A stretch of 64,000 nt of DNA from Oscillospiraceae bacterium (GTDB taxonomy: Bacteria; Bacillota; Clostridia; Oscillospirales; Ruminococcaceae), in contig JAFZPP010000005.1 of NCBI GenBank assembly GCA_017550285.1, positions 36,835 to 100,834 of the forward strand, in the 5' to 3' direction. Shown piece after piece: positions 9,461 to 16,478 of the stretch. Made by a program: the position numbers and the translations under genes. Under the pieces are notes generated by a model. That model was not told where the DNA came from. It searched no databases and saw nothing but the letters and a program-made list of their open reading frames with translations. The first letter of the stretch is position 1, and each line of letters opens with the position of its first letter.

Positions 9461-10176
9461 AAATGCTGCGGCTGTTTTGGCAATACGACAGCGTGAAAGC
9501 GGCGGTTCTGCTCCTTGCGCTGGCAATCTTTCTTGCGGGATACTGTATCCGAGCTGCCGTTTCCTATGCCGTTATTTTGGAAGCGCCGACGGAATATGTC
9601 TGCACCGCGCCCGATATCGGCAAGATTCTGCCGCAGCTTACGAATACAGACGGTCTCCGTGCATACAGCCGGCAGAAGAAAGCATATCTTGCCGGAGAGA
9701 ATCAAACGGGTTCTATTGTCATGCTCTCTGCTGCATATCTGGCAGATTGCTATGGGCTGGACGGAGATGCACACACGGTCTGGATGAACGCGGAGGCATT
9801 TGCAGCATGGGGTGATGCTGCTTCACAAAGTACAGCCGTTTTTCACGGGACGCTTAACGGTGAACCGTTCTCCGCGCAGCTGATCTGTACGGAGAATCTT
9901 CCGCAGAGTGAACCGTATGCCGTGCTGGCTTCCAGCGCTTCAGAGCTGCACGATGCGGACGCACTTCGTGTCTGCGCCGCGAACAGGGATACATTTGCAC
10001 CGGACAGCTTAGGCTTAACGGTTATCAATCCCGAACAGGAATGCGCCACCGATTATGAGCAGCAGTTAGTGTTGCTGCGGATTCGGTTCGGTGTGCTTTC
10101 TGCAATTCTGGCGCTGATCGGTGCTGCGGCGTTTCTGAACATCTATCAAGTGAAAAGGAACCGGATTCTTCTATAG
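9457..10176 (+). CDS. Membrane protein with large external loop, exporter operon
   Basis: A 239-residue protein with one membrane helix near each end (about 12-37 and 208-230) and an external domain between them. The topology recalls MacB/FtsX-like accessory subunits, but no family motif is certain. The start at 9457 overlaps the preceding stop (ATGA); the longer open frame from 9373 would lie inside the previous gene. The coding region ends exactly where the A+T-richer island begins, so the C-terminus (VKRNRILL) might have been altered by the insertion. Confidence 0.65.
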   Translation: MKMLRLFWQYDSVKAAVLLLALAIFLAGYCIRAAVSYAVILEAPTEYVCTAPDIGKILPQLTNTDGLRAYSRQKKAYLAGENQTGSIVMLSAAYLADCYGLDGDAHTVWMNAEAFAAWGDAASQSTAVFHGTLNGEPFSAQLICTENLPQSEPYAVLASSASELHDADALRVCAANRDTFAPDSLGLTVINPEQECATDYEQQLVLLRIRFGVLSAILALIGAAAFLNIYQVKRNRILL

Positions 10177-10326
10177 TTATGAATGCAGAAAAAATGATAT
10201 ATACTGCTCCAAAAGATGCCCCGTAGCCGGATCATATCCGACTACGGGGATCACAAATGCTCCATTTTGCTCCTTATTCAGATTGCCTTCAGCATCTGAT
10301 TCTGGGTGCTCAAAGTAATCAATCTC
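10177..10326 (-). pseudogene. Gene remnant, 49 codons without a start
   Basis: Directly after the TIR stop codon, and in the same frame, 49 sense codons run to a TAA at 10177. The predicted peptide is protein-like (for example AFVIPVVGYDPATGHLLEQY) and there is no usable ATG, GTG or TTG with a ribosome site. It looks like the 3' end of a gene whose 5' part was lost when the TIR module or the island arrived. The family is not recognised. A palindrome lies within it and may now act as the terminator of the TIR operon. Confidence 0.4.
10213..10249 (-). terminator. Palindrome, possible terminator of the TIR operon
   Basis: CCCCGTAG-C-CGGAT, a 3-base loop, then ATCCG-A-CTACGGGG forms a 13-bp stem with one mismatch. 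On the minus strand it is followed by CATCTTTT. The T run is short, so termination is only likely, not certain. Confidence 0.4.
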
Positions 10327-11013
10327 TTACAACCTTACTAATTCTGCGATTTTAGCCGCAATGCTTTCCATTGATTCTTCATTTGTGCTTAAACCACTGC
10401 GTGATCCAAGCAATGGACTAGCATCACGTAATTTTTCAAAGGTTGTGTTATGCACAATTGGCACAAGTAAATCACGGGCGAGCAGCGCGGAGAGTTCTTT
10501 TTCAGCTATTCCTTCCCCTTTAATGCGACTGATAAATGACGGTGTGACTAACACTATGCCTATGCGTGATTTCACAAGACCTTTGTCAATTTCACGAAGA
10601 AGGGTTGAACCTAAAGGAACATCTTTTTCGCTGAACCAAACATTTACGCCTTTTGATTCAAGTAAATCATGTAGCTCTTTAGCTGCCCCTTTGCGATCGT
10701 CCCAAGCATGACAAAGAAAGACATCTCGCAAATCTTGCATTTCCGCTCGCTTTTCAATATTTTCGCGTACCGGAGTAAGAGTTCGTATTTCAGCATCGGT
10801 ATATAAAATAGTAGAATTACTTGGAGCCCAACGTGCCTTAACCTTACCTTGTTTTACACCTCGACTACTTGTTGCGTGAGTAATTGAGGAAGTACTCGAC
10901 GGGAAAACATAGGGATATTTAGGGTAGGAGCCAAAAGATCTACCACCACATACCGGACAATTTGCTCTTCCACTCGCAGTACGATGACCTTGGACTGGAG
11001 CTGTACATCGCAT
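10327..11013 (-). CDS. TIR-domain protein with N-terminal zinc knuckle
   Basis: A 228-residue protein. Residues 1-24 carry Cys3, His10, Cys19 and Cys22 (MRCTAP..., NCPVCGG), a likely zinc knuckle. A low-complexity linker follows to about residue 90. Residues 92-228 form a TIR domain: DVFLCHAWDD, VNVWFSEKDVPLGSTLLREI and IGIVLVTPSF. The acidic AEKELSALL helix sits where the NADase glutamate is found in other bacterial TIR proteins. Bacterial TIR domains commonly consume NAD in antiphage defence. The gene follows a YjzC-like gene by 12 bases and lies in an A+T-rich mobile island. Its ribosome site GTGAGGGG is complementary to a small RNA at 11299-11380. Confidence 0.85.
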   Translation of the reverse strand: MRCTAPVQGHRTASGRANCPVCGGRSFGSYPKYPYVFPSSTSSITHATSSRGVKQGKVKARWAPSNSTILYTDAEIRTLTPVRENIEKRAEMQDLRDVFLCHAWDDRKGAAKELHDLLESKGVNVWFSEKDVPLGSTLLREIDKGLVKSRIGIVLVTPSFISRIKGEGIAEKELSALLARDLLVPIVHNTTFEKLRDASPLLGSRSGLSTNEESMESIAAKIAELVRL

Positions 11014-11025
11014 TATAGATTCCCC

Positions 11026-11190
11026 TCACTTTCCATGCTTAGTCTTGTCAACGAGTACGAATGTAGTTGCACCCTTGGGTGTCGGCGGAACGGTTTTTCC
11101 CTTAACAAGCGTAACCTCCGTCTTGCTGCCAACGGGTTTATACTGACCCGAAACAGGGGCTTTTTGCCCAGTTTTTATCTTTGTAGCCAT
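11026..11190 (-). CDS. Small YjzC-family protein
   Basis: A 54-residue protein starting MATKIKTGQKAPVSGQY and ending FVLVDKTKHGK. The pattern TGQKAPVSGQY, then TLVKGKTVPPTPKG, then LVDKTKH is characteristic of the YjzC family, whose function is unknown. AAGGAG stands ten bases before the start. The TIR gene follows 12 bases downstream, so the two are co-transcribed. The small, basic, conserved protein could bind or restrain its TIR partner; that is inferred from gene order only. Confidence 0.75.
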   Translation of the reverse strand: MATKIKTGQKAPVSGQYKPVGSKTEVTLVKGKTVPPTPKGATTFVLVDKTKHGK

Positions 11191-11263
11191 CAAGACCACG
11201 CTCCTTAAAATATATTTAAAGAGATCACACGCTTAATTTTTACTTTCTGCCGACAAAAAACTA

Positions 11264-11292
11264 TTGCATTCTGTGAGAGAATATGATATAAT
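11264..11292 (+). promoter_or_regulatory. Sigma-A promoter of a small RNA
   Basis: TTGCAT (11264-11269), a 17-base spacer and a perfect TATAAT (11287-11292) face right. No open reading frame follows; a terminator lies 60 bases on. The promoter diverges from the YjzC-TIR operon. Confidence 0.65.
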
Positions 11293-11298
11293 AGTAGT

Positions 11299-11380
11299 TG
11301 CTACACTGGCTAAAGTATCATATTCTGTATGAAATGCTTTTGCCGACTTAAGAGATGCCCCTCACACGGGCATCTTTTTT
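11299..11380 (+). ncRNA. Small RNA gene, candidate antisense regulator of the TIR gene
   Basis: A transcript of about 80 bases is bounded by the promoter at 11264-11292 and a strong terminator (GATGCCC, 7-base loop CTCACAC, GGGCATC, TTTTTT; 11354-11380). It has no ribosome site with a plausible frame. The segment AGATGCCCCTCAC (11353-11365) is identical in 12 of 13 positions to the antisense of the TIR ribosome-binding region (plus-strand 11017-11029, AGATTCCCCTCAC). The complementary bases include the terminator loop, where pairing could begin. Regulation is inferred; the transcription signals are seen directly. Confidence 0.6.
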
Positions 11381-11495
11381 CATGTGATCGCTTTATTGCG
11401 AATTATTGATGATAGTCTCCATTGCGCTGAATACTCCATCTATCATCTTGCCCTTTTGGGGTATGACTCCTTATTCTTGTTCCATGTTTAATCAC

Positions 11496-12143
11496 TTACT
11501 TGTGGCTTTTTGCTTTGATTTCTCTAATTAAACAATGAACTGTTGTACACGGACACATTTCTGAAGGTTTGTGTTTTCCCACGGATAGGTGTTCGTTATA
11601 CTTCTGTTGCGCAAGCTTGATTGCTTGTTCCTCATCCCCAAAACGATTGAGTTTCTCGTAGATGTCCTTATCAGCCTTGGAGTATTTTTGACCTGTAACT
11701 TTATGAAAGGCTTGTGCGAAGCCGTTACAACAAGCTACTGAATCTTGATATGTAGGCATAGCGCCGAAATATGCATTGAACCATTCCTCGATGCATGGAT
11801 TCGTCCACCCAACGCTAATGCCCTTTTCCTCGGCTTGACGGATGATTTCATCAAAGTTCTTGACTTTATCACGATCAAAGATTATCCATATCTCACCGTA
11901 TTGTGGATTCATGGAAGCAAGATTTCGGGCCTCATCGACAAGATTATTAGATTTCGTCTTAATGACTTTGATGACCAGCTTTCCCTGTAGTTCTTTGGGA
12001 ATAGAATCCCTCAGCCCATACATATAGTTCTGTTCAGTTTCTTCTGTATCGGTGACAATAAAGTAGTAGCCCAGTTCAGGCACTCTTCTTCTGGCAAGTT
12101 GGTCACGAGTTTTTCGTATTCCGTTTCTTTCAGCACGAGCCAT
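11496..12143 (-). CDS. RloB-family protein (AbiL-type defence, second component)
   Basis: A 215-residue protein with the RloB pattern: YYFIVTDTEETEQNYMYGL (residues 26-44) with an acidic cluster, then EIWIIFDRDK (84-93) containing Asp90 and Asp92, and NPCIEEWFNAYF. The glutamate cluster and DxD motif resemble the metal-binding core of TOPRIM nucleases. RloB partners an AAA ATPase in restriction-linked and AbiL abortive-infection loci. Here it starts two bases after the ATPase stop, so the pair is one transcription unit. It probably provides the nuclease or effector activity; this is family inference. Confidence 0.8.
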   Translation of the reverse strand: MARAERNGIRKTRDQLARRRVPELGYYFIVTDTEETEQNYMYGLRDSIPKELQGKLVIKVIKTKSNNLVDEARNLASMNPQYGEIWIIFDRDKVKNFDEIIRQAEEKGISVGWTNPCIEEWFNAYFGAMPTYQDSVACCNGFAQAFHKVTGQKYSKADKDIYEKLNRFGDEEQAIKLAQQKYNEHLSVGKHKPSEMCPCTTVHCLIREIKAKSHK

Positions 12144-12145
12144 AT

Positions 12146-13414
12146 TTATTCCCCCTTGAACATATCAAAATGCTTCAAAGTCGGAATTGCTCCATACTTA
12201 CCTAACAGGTAGTTTTTCTCAAAATTCTCGTCCTTACGAATCTTAACACCGTCTTCGTCAACAAAATCAGCTAATGAGAAAAGATATGAGATACCATTAG
12301 AATCTTTTTCAGTAAACCAGATTTCGTCTCTTCTGAGAATATCACCGTTAAGCTGCCAGGAATCGTGGGAAGTAAATATTAACTGTGCATGATTTGTATT
12401 GATCTCAGGATCAAGGAACGTAATCACAAAAGCTCTCACAAGCAAGGGGTGAAGTCTTGCATTCAGTTCGTCAATAAACAGAACACCACCTGTAGACAAT
12501 ACATCCTGAAGCATAGGATACAAGGCAAACATCTTAAGTGTTCCAGCGGATTCGTATTGAAGCGGAATTGATGTGGTCTGATCGGAATCGATCATTTTGT
12601 GAATAGCATCAATTCTTATTTTTGTGTTCTCTTCATCATTTTCAGATTTCAATACTTCAACATTAAACCCGATTATAGAAGGATCAAATGCCGAGAAGTA
12701 GTCTACTACCTTTTGTTGTATTTCCTTATCCTCATCAAAGCCATCCGGAATCAGCTGAGATAAGAAGTAGTTCTCGATTGGCCTTCCAAAATCGGCAAAA
12801 TCATTATGCAGGAACCAATCTCTGATTAGTTTTAACTTGGATATTTTGAGCTTGGCACCGAGAGAAACGATAAGTGTTTCTTTCTCTAAAGCAATTTTCA
12901 GGTTTTCCTGGCTTTTGATTGGGATACCTGAAAATTCCAATTCATCACCGCGTCGATAAAAAATACGCTTTAATTCTCCTCGGGATGATTTGGCCTTATA
13001 ATTCAGCCATTCTTCGCATACACCATTGCTATCAACCGTAAATCCGTAATTATAAGTCTTGGCGCCGTTCTCCTCGGAGTCAATAAAGTACACTTCAAAT
13101 GAAGATTCTGCTGTTTTACTCGTAGTATCAAACAAAAACGGTGTCGGCTTAAAAAACCTGGATTTTTTCTTAGTGTCGGATTCGTTTCCGTATTCCAGTG
13201 AATTGAGGACATATGTTGCCATATACCTGAAAGCTTCCTGCACGTTGGACTTACCGCTTGCATTTGCACCAAAGATAGCTGCGACAGGAAGTACTTTCTC
13301 GTTTGCTATAGAAATAACATGATTATTGAACTCGGATATTTTAGTTGCTGTGAGATCTAGAGTTGTGTCATCCTTAAATGATTTGAAGTTTTTATAATTA
13401 AACTGAAGTAGCAT
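12146..13414 (-). CDS. RloA-like AAA ATPase (AbiL-type defence, first component)
   Basis: A 422-residue ATPase of the AAA_15/AAA_21 type. It has Walker A GANASGKS (49-56) after a conserved start FNYKNFKSFKDDTTLDL, a Walker B near residues 308-315 (GVLFIDELNARLHP) and the switch FTSHD near 346-350. SMC/Rad50-like ATPases of this kind act with RloB proteins in abortive-infection systems, usually as sensor or activator. Codon usage is A+T rich compared with the backbone. A clear sigma-A promoter (13447-13474) lies just upstream. Assignment to the ATPase family is firm; the phage specificity is unknown. Confidence 0.85.
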   Translation of the reverse strand: MLLQFNYKNFKSFKDDTTLDLTATKISEFNNHVISIANEKVLPVAAIFGANASGKSNVQEAFRYMATYVLNSLEYGNESDTKKKSRFFKPTPFLFDTTSKTAESSFEVYFIDSEENGAKTYNYGFTVDSNGVCEEWLNYKAKSSRGELKRIFYRRGDELEFSGIPIKSQENLKIALEKETLIVSLGAKLKISKLKLIRDWFLHNDFADFGRPIENYFLSQLIPDGFDEDKEIQQKVVDYFSAFDPSIIGFNVEVLKSENDEENTKIRIDAIHKMIDSDQTTSIPLQYESAGTLKMFALYPMLQDVLSTGGVLFIDELNARLHPLLVRAFVITFLDPEINTNHAQLIFTSHDSWQLNGDILRRDEIWFTEKDSNGISYLFSLADFVDEDGVKIRKDENFEKNYLLGKYGAIPTLKHFDMFKGE

Positions 13415-13446
13415 ACTATCAAGCCTCCTTTTTCTCCTTACTATAT

Positions 13447-13474
13447 ATTATACTCAAAATTTCAGAAATGTCAA
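13447..13474 (-). promoter_or_regulatory. Sigma-A promoter of the RloA/RloB operon
   Basis: On the minus strand TTGACA (13474-13469), 16 bases, then TATAAT (13452-13447). The start codon of the ATPase gene is 32 bases below the -10 box. Confidence 0.75.
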
Positions 13475-13505
13475 CGCCCAAATGAGAAAAAGTCTCATTT
13501 GGGTG
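13475..13505. repeat. 13-bp inverted repeat abutting the RloA promoter
   Basis: CGCCCAAATGAGA and TCTCATTTGGGTG pair over 13 positions (one G-T) around a 5-base loop. The repeat ends exactly at the first base of the -35 box of the defence operon. It could be an operator for that promoter or a terminator for the gene at 13632-13928. No good T run follows on either strand, which favours an operator. Confidence 0.6.
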
Positions 13506-13631
13506 TTGAAAAAGTGGCCAGAAACAAAATAACGAGTCCAACAAATAGTTCTTGCGTCTCAATGCCTTGATACGCACAGTACAATTTATGATTAGGCACC
13601 TGGTGCATTTGCGAGATAAAAACGCCAAAAA

Positions 13632-13928
13632 TCACACTCTTGTCACCGCTATCAAAACCCGCTCCCGCATGACTGTACTATTTATATAGTAGTCGCGGGT
13701 ATACTTCCATGTTCGGTATGCTTCCGGATCATCGGGCGGCGGATTCTGCTGCGCATATTGCTTCCGCAGCAAATCACAGTAATCACACGCACTGCGATCC
13801 ACCGAACGCGCCACTTCCTCATATGTTCCGCATTTCTGCAACTGCGCAGCGAGCTTCGCGTAATTCTCTTCCATGAAGCTCATCCATGCTTGACCGTAAT
13901 AGCCGATCTGCTCTGTTTCCTGATTCAT
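13632..13928 (-). CDS. Small transposon-type protein, TnpV-like
   Basis: A 98-residue protein that follows the relaxase gene by 12 bases. Its pattern (QIGYYGQAWMSFMEENYAKL, then a ...QKCGTYEEVARSV helix and a charged C-terminus) is reminiscent of the small TnpV proteins of conjugative and mobilisable elements in Clostridia. I see no catalytic motif. The match is weak, and the safest statement is a small accessory protein of the mobile element. Confidence 0.45.
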   Translation of the reverse strand: MNQETEQIGYYGQAWMSFMEENYAKLAAQLQKCGTYEEVARSVDRSACDYCDLLRKQYAQQNPPPDDPEAYRTWKYTRDYYINSTVMRERVLIAVTRV

Positions 13929-13940
13929 ATTCGTTCCTCC

Positions 13941-15812
13941 TCATCTGTGATAAAAACTATTCGGCGGAAAATATCCGTTCGGAAATAAGCCTGCTGCTCT
14001 CTGCGTATTGCAGCGATCAATCGCATCCTGCACAAAAGTCGTGCCAAATACTCGCTCTGCCACGCCCGCCAGTTCTGCCGCTTCCTGAAACGCTGCTTCA
14101 GCCTGTTCAAATTTTGAGCTCAGTTCCATCAGCTTTTTCTGTTGGGATTCTGTCAGTTCATAGATTCTCTTCCAGTTCCTCAGTGTGATATCCGGATACA
14201 GTTTCACCGTCTTTTCCGCCTGCTCCCGCGTGAAGTGCGCCGAAGGTTTGCCTCCGAACACCAATTCCAGCTTTTCTTGTAATTCCAAAATTGTTTTCGT
14301 TTCTTTTTCCACGTCCGCAAGCTGTTCGCGCAGATTTGTGACGACATCTTCTTTTTCAGCAAAATCCTTCCGAATCGAACCAAGCGTCGCACCGTCGTTT
14401 ATCCGTTTGTTCAACCGCAGCAGGGCATTCATCTCCGGATCATTTTTCCATATGAAAGGTTTGGTTTTGTCCATGCGCTGCATCCGGATTTTTCCATCGC
14501 GGACTGTCTGCATATAATGCGCTATCGTTTCCATTACAATCAGATTCGGCACACGGCGCTCCCGCATCTTGGGCAATTCGGTGCGGAAATACTGCTCACA
14601 CTGAGAGAGGTATGCCATCCGACGTTTGAGTGCCTCTTCTGTATATTTTTCTCCGAGCGAACGGAGCCGAATAAAATTGGTGCCGTACTGCGGGCGCAAT
14701 GCAAGATACTTGCCATACTTGATTTCATAGTTTGCCTTTCGCATCCGTTCTAGCAGCTCATCAAAATTGTTTGACAACAAAGCGAAGCGGTCAATGTCCT
14801 CACGCATCTGTTCCCGGATATTCAGCGTCGGCGCTTTGTATTGCTTTTCGATTTTGCGAATCTCATCAATGTAGCATTGCTGCGCCTCGAAGCCGGTGTC
14901 CGTTTCACGGAACGGAATACTTCGCAGGGTGAGCTGTGCTTGTACGAAAGCTTGCTTCTCTGCATCGGAATAGAAGAATGCTCGGTACGGCGATTGCTTT
15001 TCGTGTTCCAGTACTTTTGCACGAGCAGATAATTCTGCAATCCGAAACTTGATGTTCTGCGTAACCGCAATGTCTGAGAGATCGTATGTCTGCCGCAGCC
15101 GTTCCCTCATACGCTGCCGGTCCTGTGTGCGTTTGTATTCGTCAACGGTCATGTGATCGTAATGCGCTTGTTTATCCTCGCGTAGAAAACCGCGCCGCTG
15201 TAAAATCTTTTCCATTGCAATGCGTTCGGATTCTTCCCACCCAATCACGGGAGACTGATACTTTCCCCTCGCAGCAAATCCCATTTCGATCAGCGCTGCT
15301 TTCATTGACACCCCTTTGCTGAGTCCGCACTTCCGTTCTTTTGAATAAAACGGAATAAAGTCAATGTGCAGATGCGGCGATGCCTCGTCCATGTGCAGCA
15401 CGGCATTAAAGATATGCAGATTCGGATTGCGCTGCTGAAACTGCTCCATGTATTCGATCAGCATTTCTTTTGCTATCTCTCCGCGCGGACTACCGCACGG
15501 AGAATTTTTGCTGTCACCAAATTGCACAATCACTTCATAGAAAGATTCCTCACGCTTTCCGTTCAGGATATGTGAGTAGTAATCATCAATGCGTCGGCTC
15601 GGACGATTTTGCTTCGCATTGTATGCAGCAAGTGCCTCGTCAAACAAATCTTCATATGCTGCTTCGATTGATTCCGTCCTGAAAAAAATATTTTGATCGG
15701 AGCGTGCCTGCACGATATTCGATGCAGAAAACTCGCGGTTGTTGTGTGCGAGGTTTGCACCATGCGGCGCACTCGGCTTACCGAGCCGGAAGCTAATGCT
15801 GAACTGTTCCAT
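13941..15812 (-). CDS. MobV-family relaxase (Pre/Mob plasmid recombination enzyme)
   Basis: A 623-residue mobilisation protein. The N-terminal half has the MobV start (FSISFRLGKPSAPHGANLAHNNRE) and the metal-binding motif HMDEASPHLH at about residue 140. The C-terminal half is long and charged, with coiled-coil character. MobV relaxases nick their own oriT and lead one DNA strand into the recipient, using a conjugation machinery supplied by another element. A candidate oriT, a 10-bp inverted repeat, lies 85 bases upstream at 15897-15932, the usual position. No transfer ATPase or type IV secretion gene is present, so the element would be mobilisable rather than conjugative. Confidence 0.88.
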   Translation of the reverse strand: MEQFSISFRLGKPSAPHGANLAHNNREFSASNIVQARSDQNIFFRTESIEAAYEDLFDEALAAYNAKQNRPSRRIDDYYSHILNGKREESFYEVIVQFGDSKNSPCGSPRGEIAKEMLIEYMEQFQQRNPNLHIFNAVLHMDEASPHLHIDFIPFYSKERKCGLSKGVSMKAALIEMGFAARGKYQSPVIGWEESERIAMEKILQRRGFLREDKQAHYDHMTVDEYKRTQDRQRMRERLRQTYDLSDIAVTQNIKFRIAELSARAKVLEHEKQSPYRAFFYSDAEKQAFVQAQLTLRSIPFRETDTGFEAQQCYIDEIRKIEKQYKAPTLNIREQMREDIDRFALLSNNFDELLERMRKANYEIKYGKYLALRPQYGTNFIRLRSLGEKYTEEALKRRMAYLSQCEQYFRTELPKMRERRVPNLIVMETIAHYMQTVRDGKIRMQRMDKTKPFIWKNDPEMNALLRLNKRINDGATLGSIRKDFAEKEDVVTNLREQLADVEKETKTILELQEKLELVFGGKPSAHFTREQAEKTVKLYPDITLRNWKRIYELTESQQKKLMELSSKFEQAEAAFQEAAELAGVAERVFGTTFVQDAIDRCNTQRAAGLFPNGYFPPNSFYHR

Positions 15813-15896
15813 ACGAATTCCTTTCTCTTTTCAGATTAGCCGCGAAAAATCGTAAAAGATGCGAAATATGTACTGTTCAGATAGTTAACCCAATAC

Positions 15897-15932
15897 CAGT
15901 TGTGTACGCCCCGTTCAGGACATACACAACTG
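15897..15932. other. Candidate oriT of the mobilisable element
   Basis: CAGTTGTGTA (15897-15906) and TACACAACTG (15923-15932) form a perfect 10-bp inverted repeat around 16 bases. It stands upstream of the relaxase start in a non-coding stretch (15813-15975). TGTGT-containing inverted repeats in this place are typical of MobV origins. The nick site cannot be fixed by eye. Confidence 0.5.
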
Positions 15933-15975
15933 CCGATTTGCTCCGCGAAACGGATTGGGTTTCCTGCAATCGCAT

Positions 15976-16335
15976 TCACACTTGTCCGGAAATATTCTGC
16001 TCCGCTGTTTTGGGAATTCCCAAGCCCTTTTTATGGATGCGACCGATTTCCGGATAATAATCTTTTTCGATTCTCAGCACGGAAGAAAGGAACAGCGCTG
16101 TCAGCCGAATCAGATTTCCAGCCTCATTGTCATAGAAAAACAGCGAAACACCGTCTGTGTCCTTGTGCTGATATGTTCGACCGTGCTTGATGATTTTTTC
16201 TTTCAGCTTCACAGCATCCGTCGCAAACATATTCTCAGTGTCCGCGACCGAAATAAAATGCAGCATTTGTAGCAGCGCATTGATCTGGTTCCGATCGAAT
16301 GTGACTGCGACAGAGCCAAGTGTAGTTTTTTTCAT
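15976..16335 (-). CDS. Hypothetical protein of the mobile element
   Basis: A 119-residue soluble protein (MKKTTLGSVAVTFDRNQINA...), not recognised. The ATG at 16335 has AGGAG eight bases upstream and is preferred over a TTG two codons earlier. It lies between the relaxase and the replication-like gene on the same strand. Its pattern of short hydrophobic strands and lysine-rich helices suggests a small DNA- or protein-binding accessory factor, but nothing decisive is visible. Confidence 0.6.
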   Translation of the reverse strand: MKKTTLGSVAVTFDRNQINALLQMLHFISVADTENMFATDAVKLKEKIIKHGRTYQHKDTDGVSLFFYDNEAGNLIRLTALFLSSVLRIEKDYYPEIGRIHKKGLGIPKTAEQNISGQV

Positions 16336-16445
16336 TTTCAAAACTCCTTTTCTTTTTTGAACACACGCGTGCGTTCGACTGCTTATGCATGAAACTTTTC
16401 AATGATGCAATCAATCTCAAAACAAAAAAATGATTTTTGAAATGC

Positions 16446-16474
16446 TTGCAAAGCATCGAGAAATGTGGTATAAT
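16446..16474 (+). promoter_or_regulatory. Rightward promoter, antisense to the replication gene
   Basis: TTGCAA (16446-16451), 17 bases, TATAAT (16469-16474). It points into the 3' end of the leftward gene at 16479-17603, so it would make RNA antisense to that gene. No rightward reading frame follows. Confidence 0.5.
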
Positions 16475-16478
16475 ATAA

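Noticed and set aside
13419..13628. Leftward 69-codon frame between RloA and the TnpV-like gene
   Set aside because: It spans the RloA promoter and the inverted repeat, has no ribosome site and an unlikely composition.
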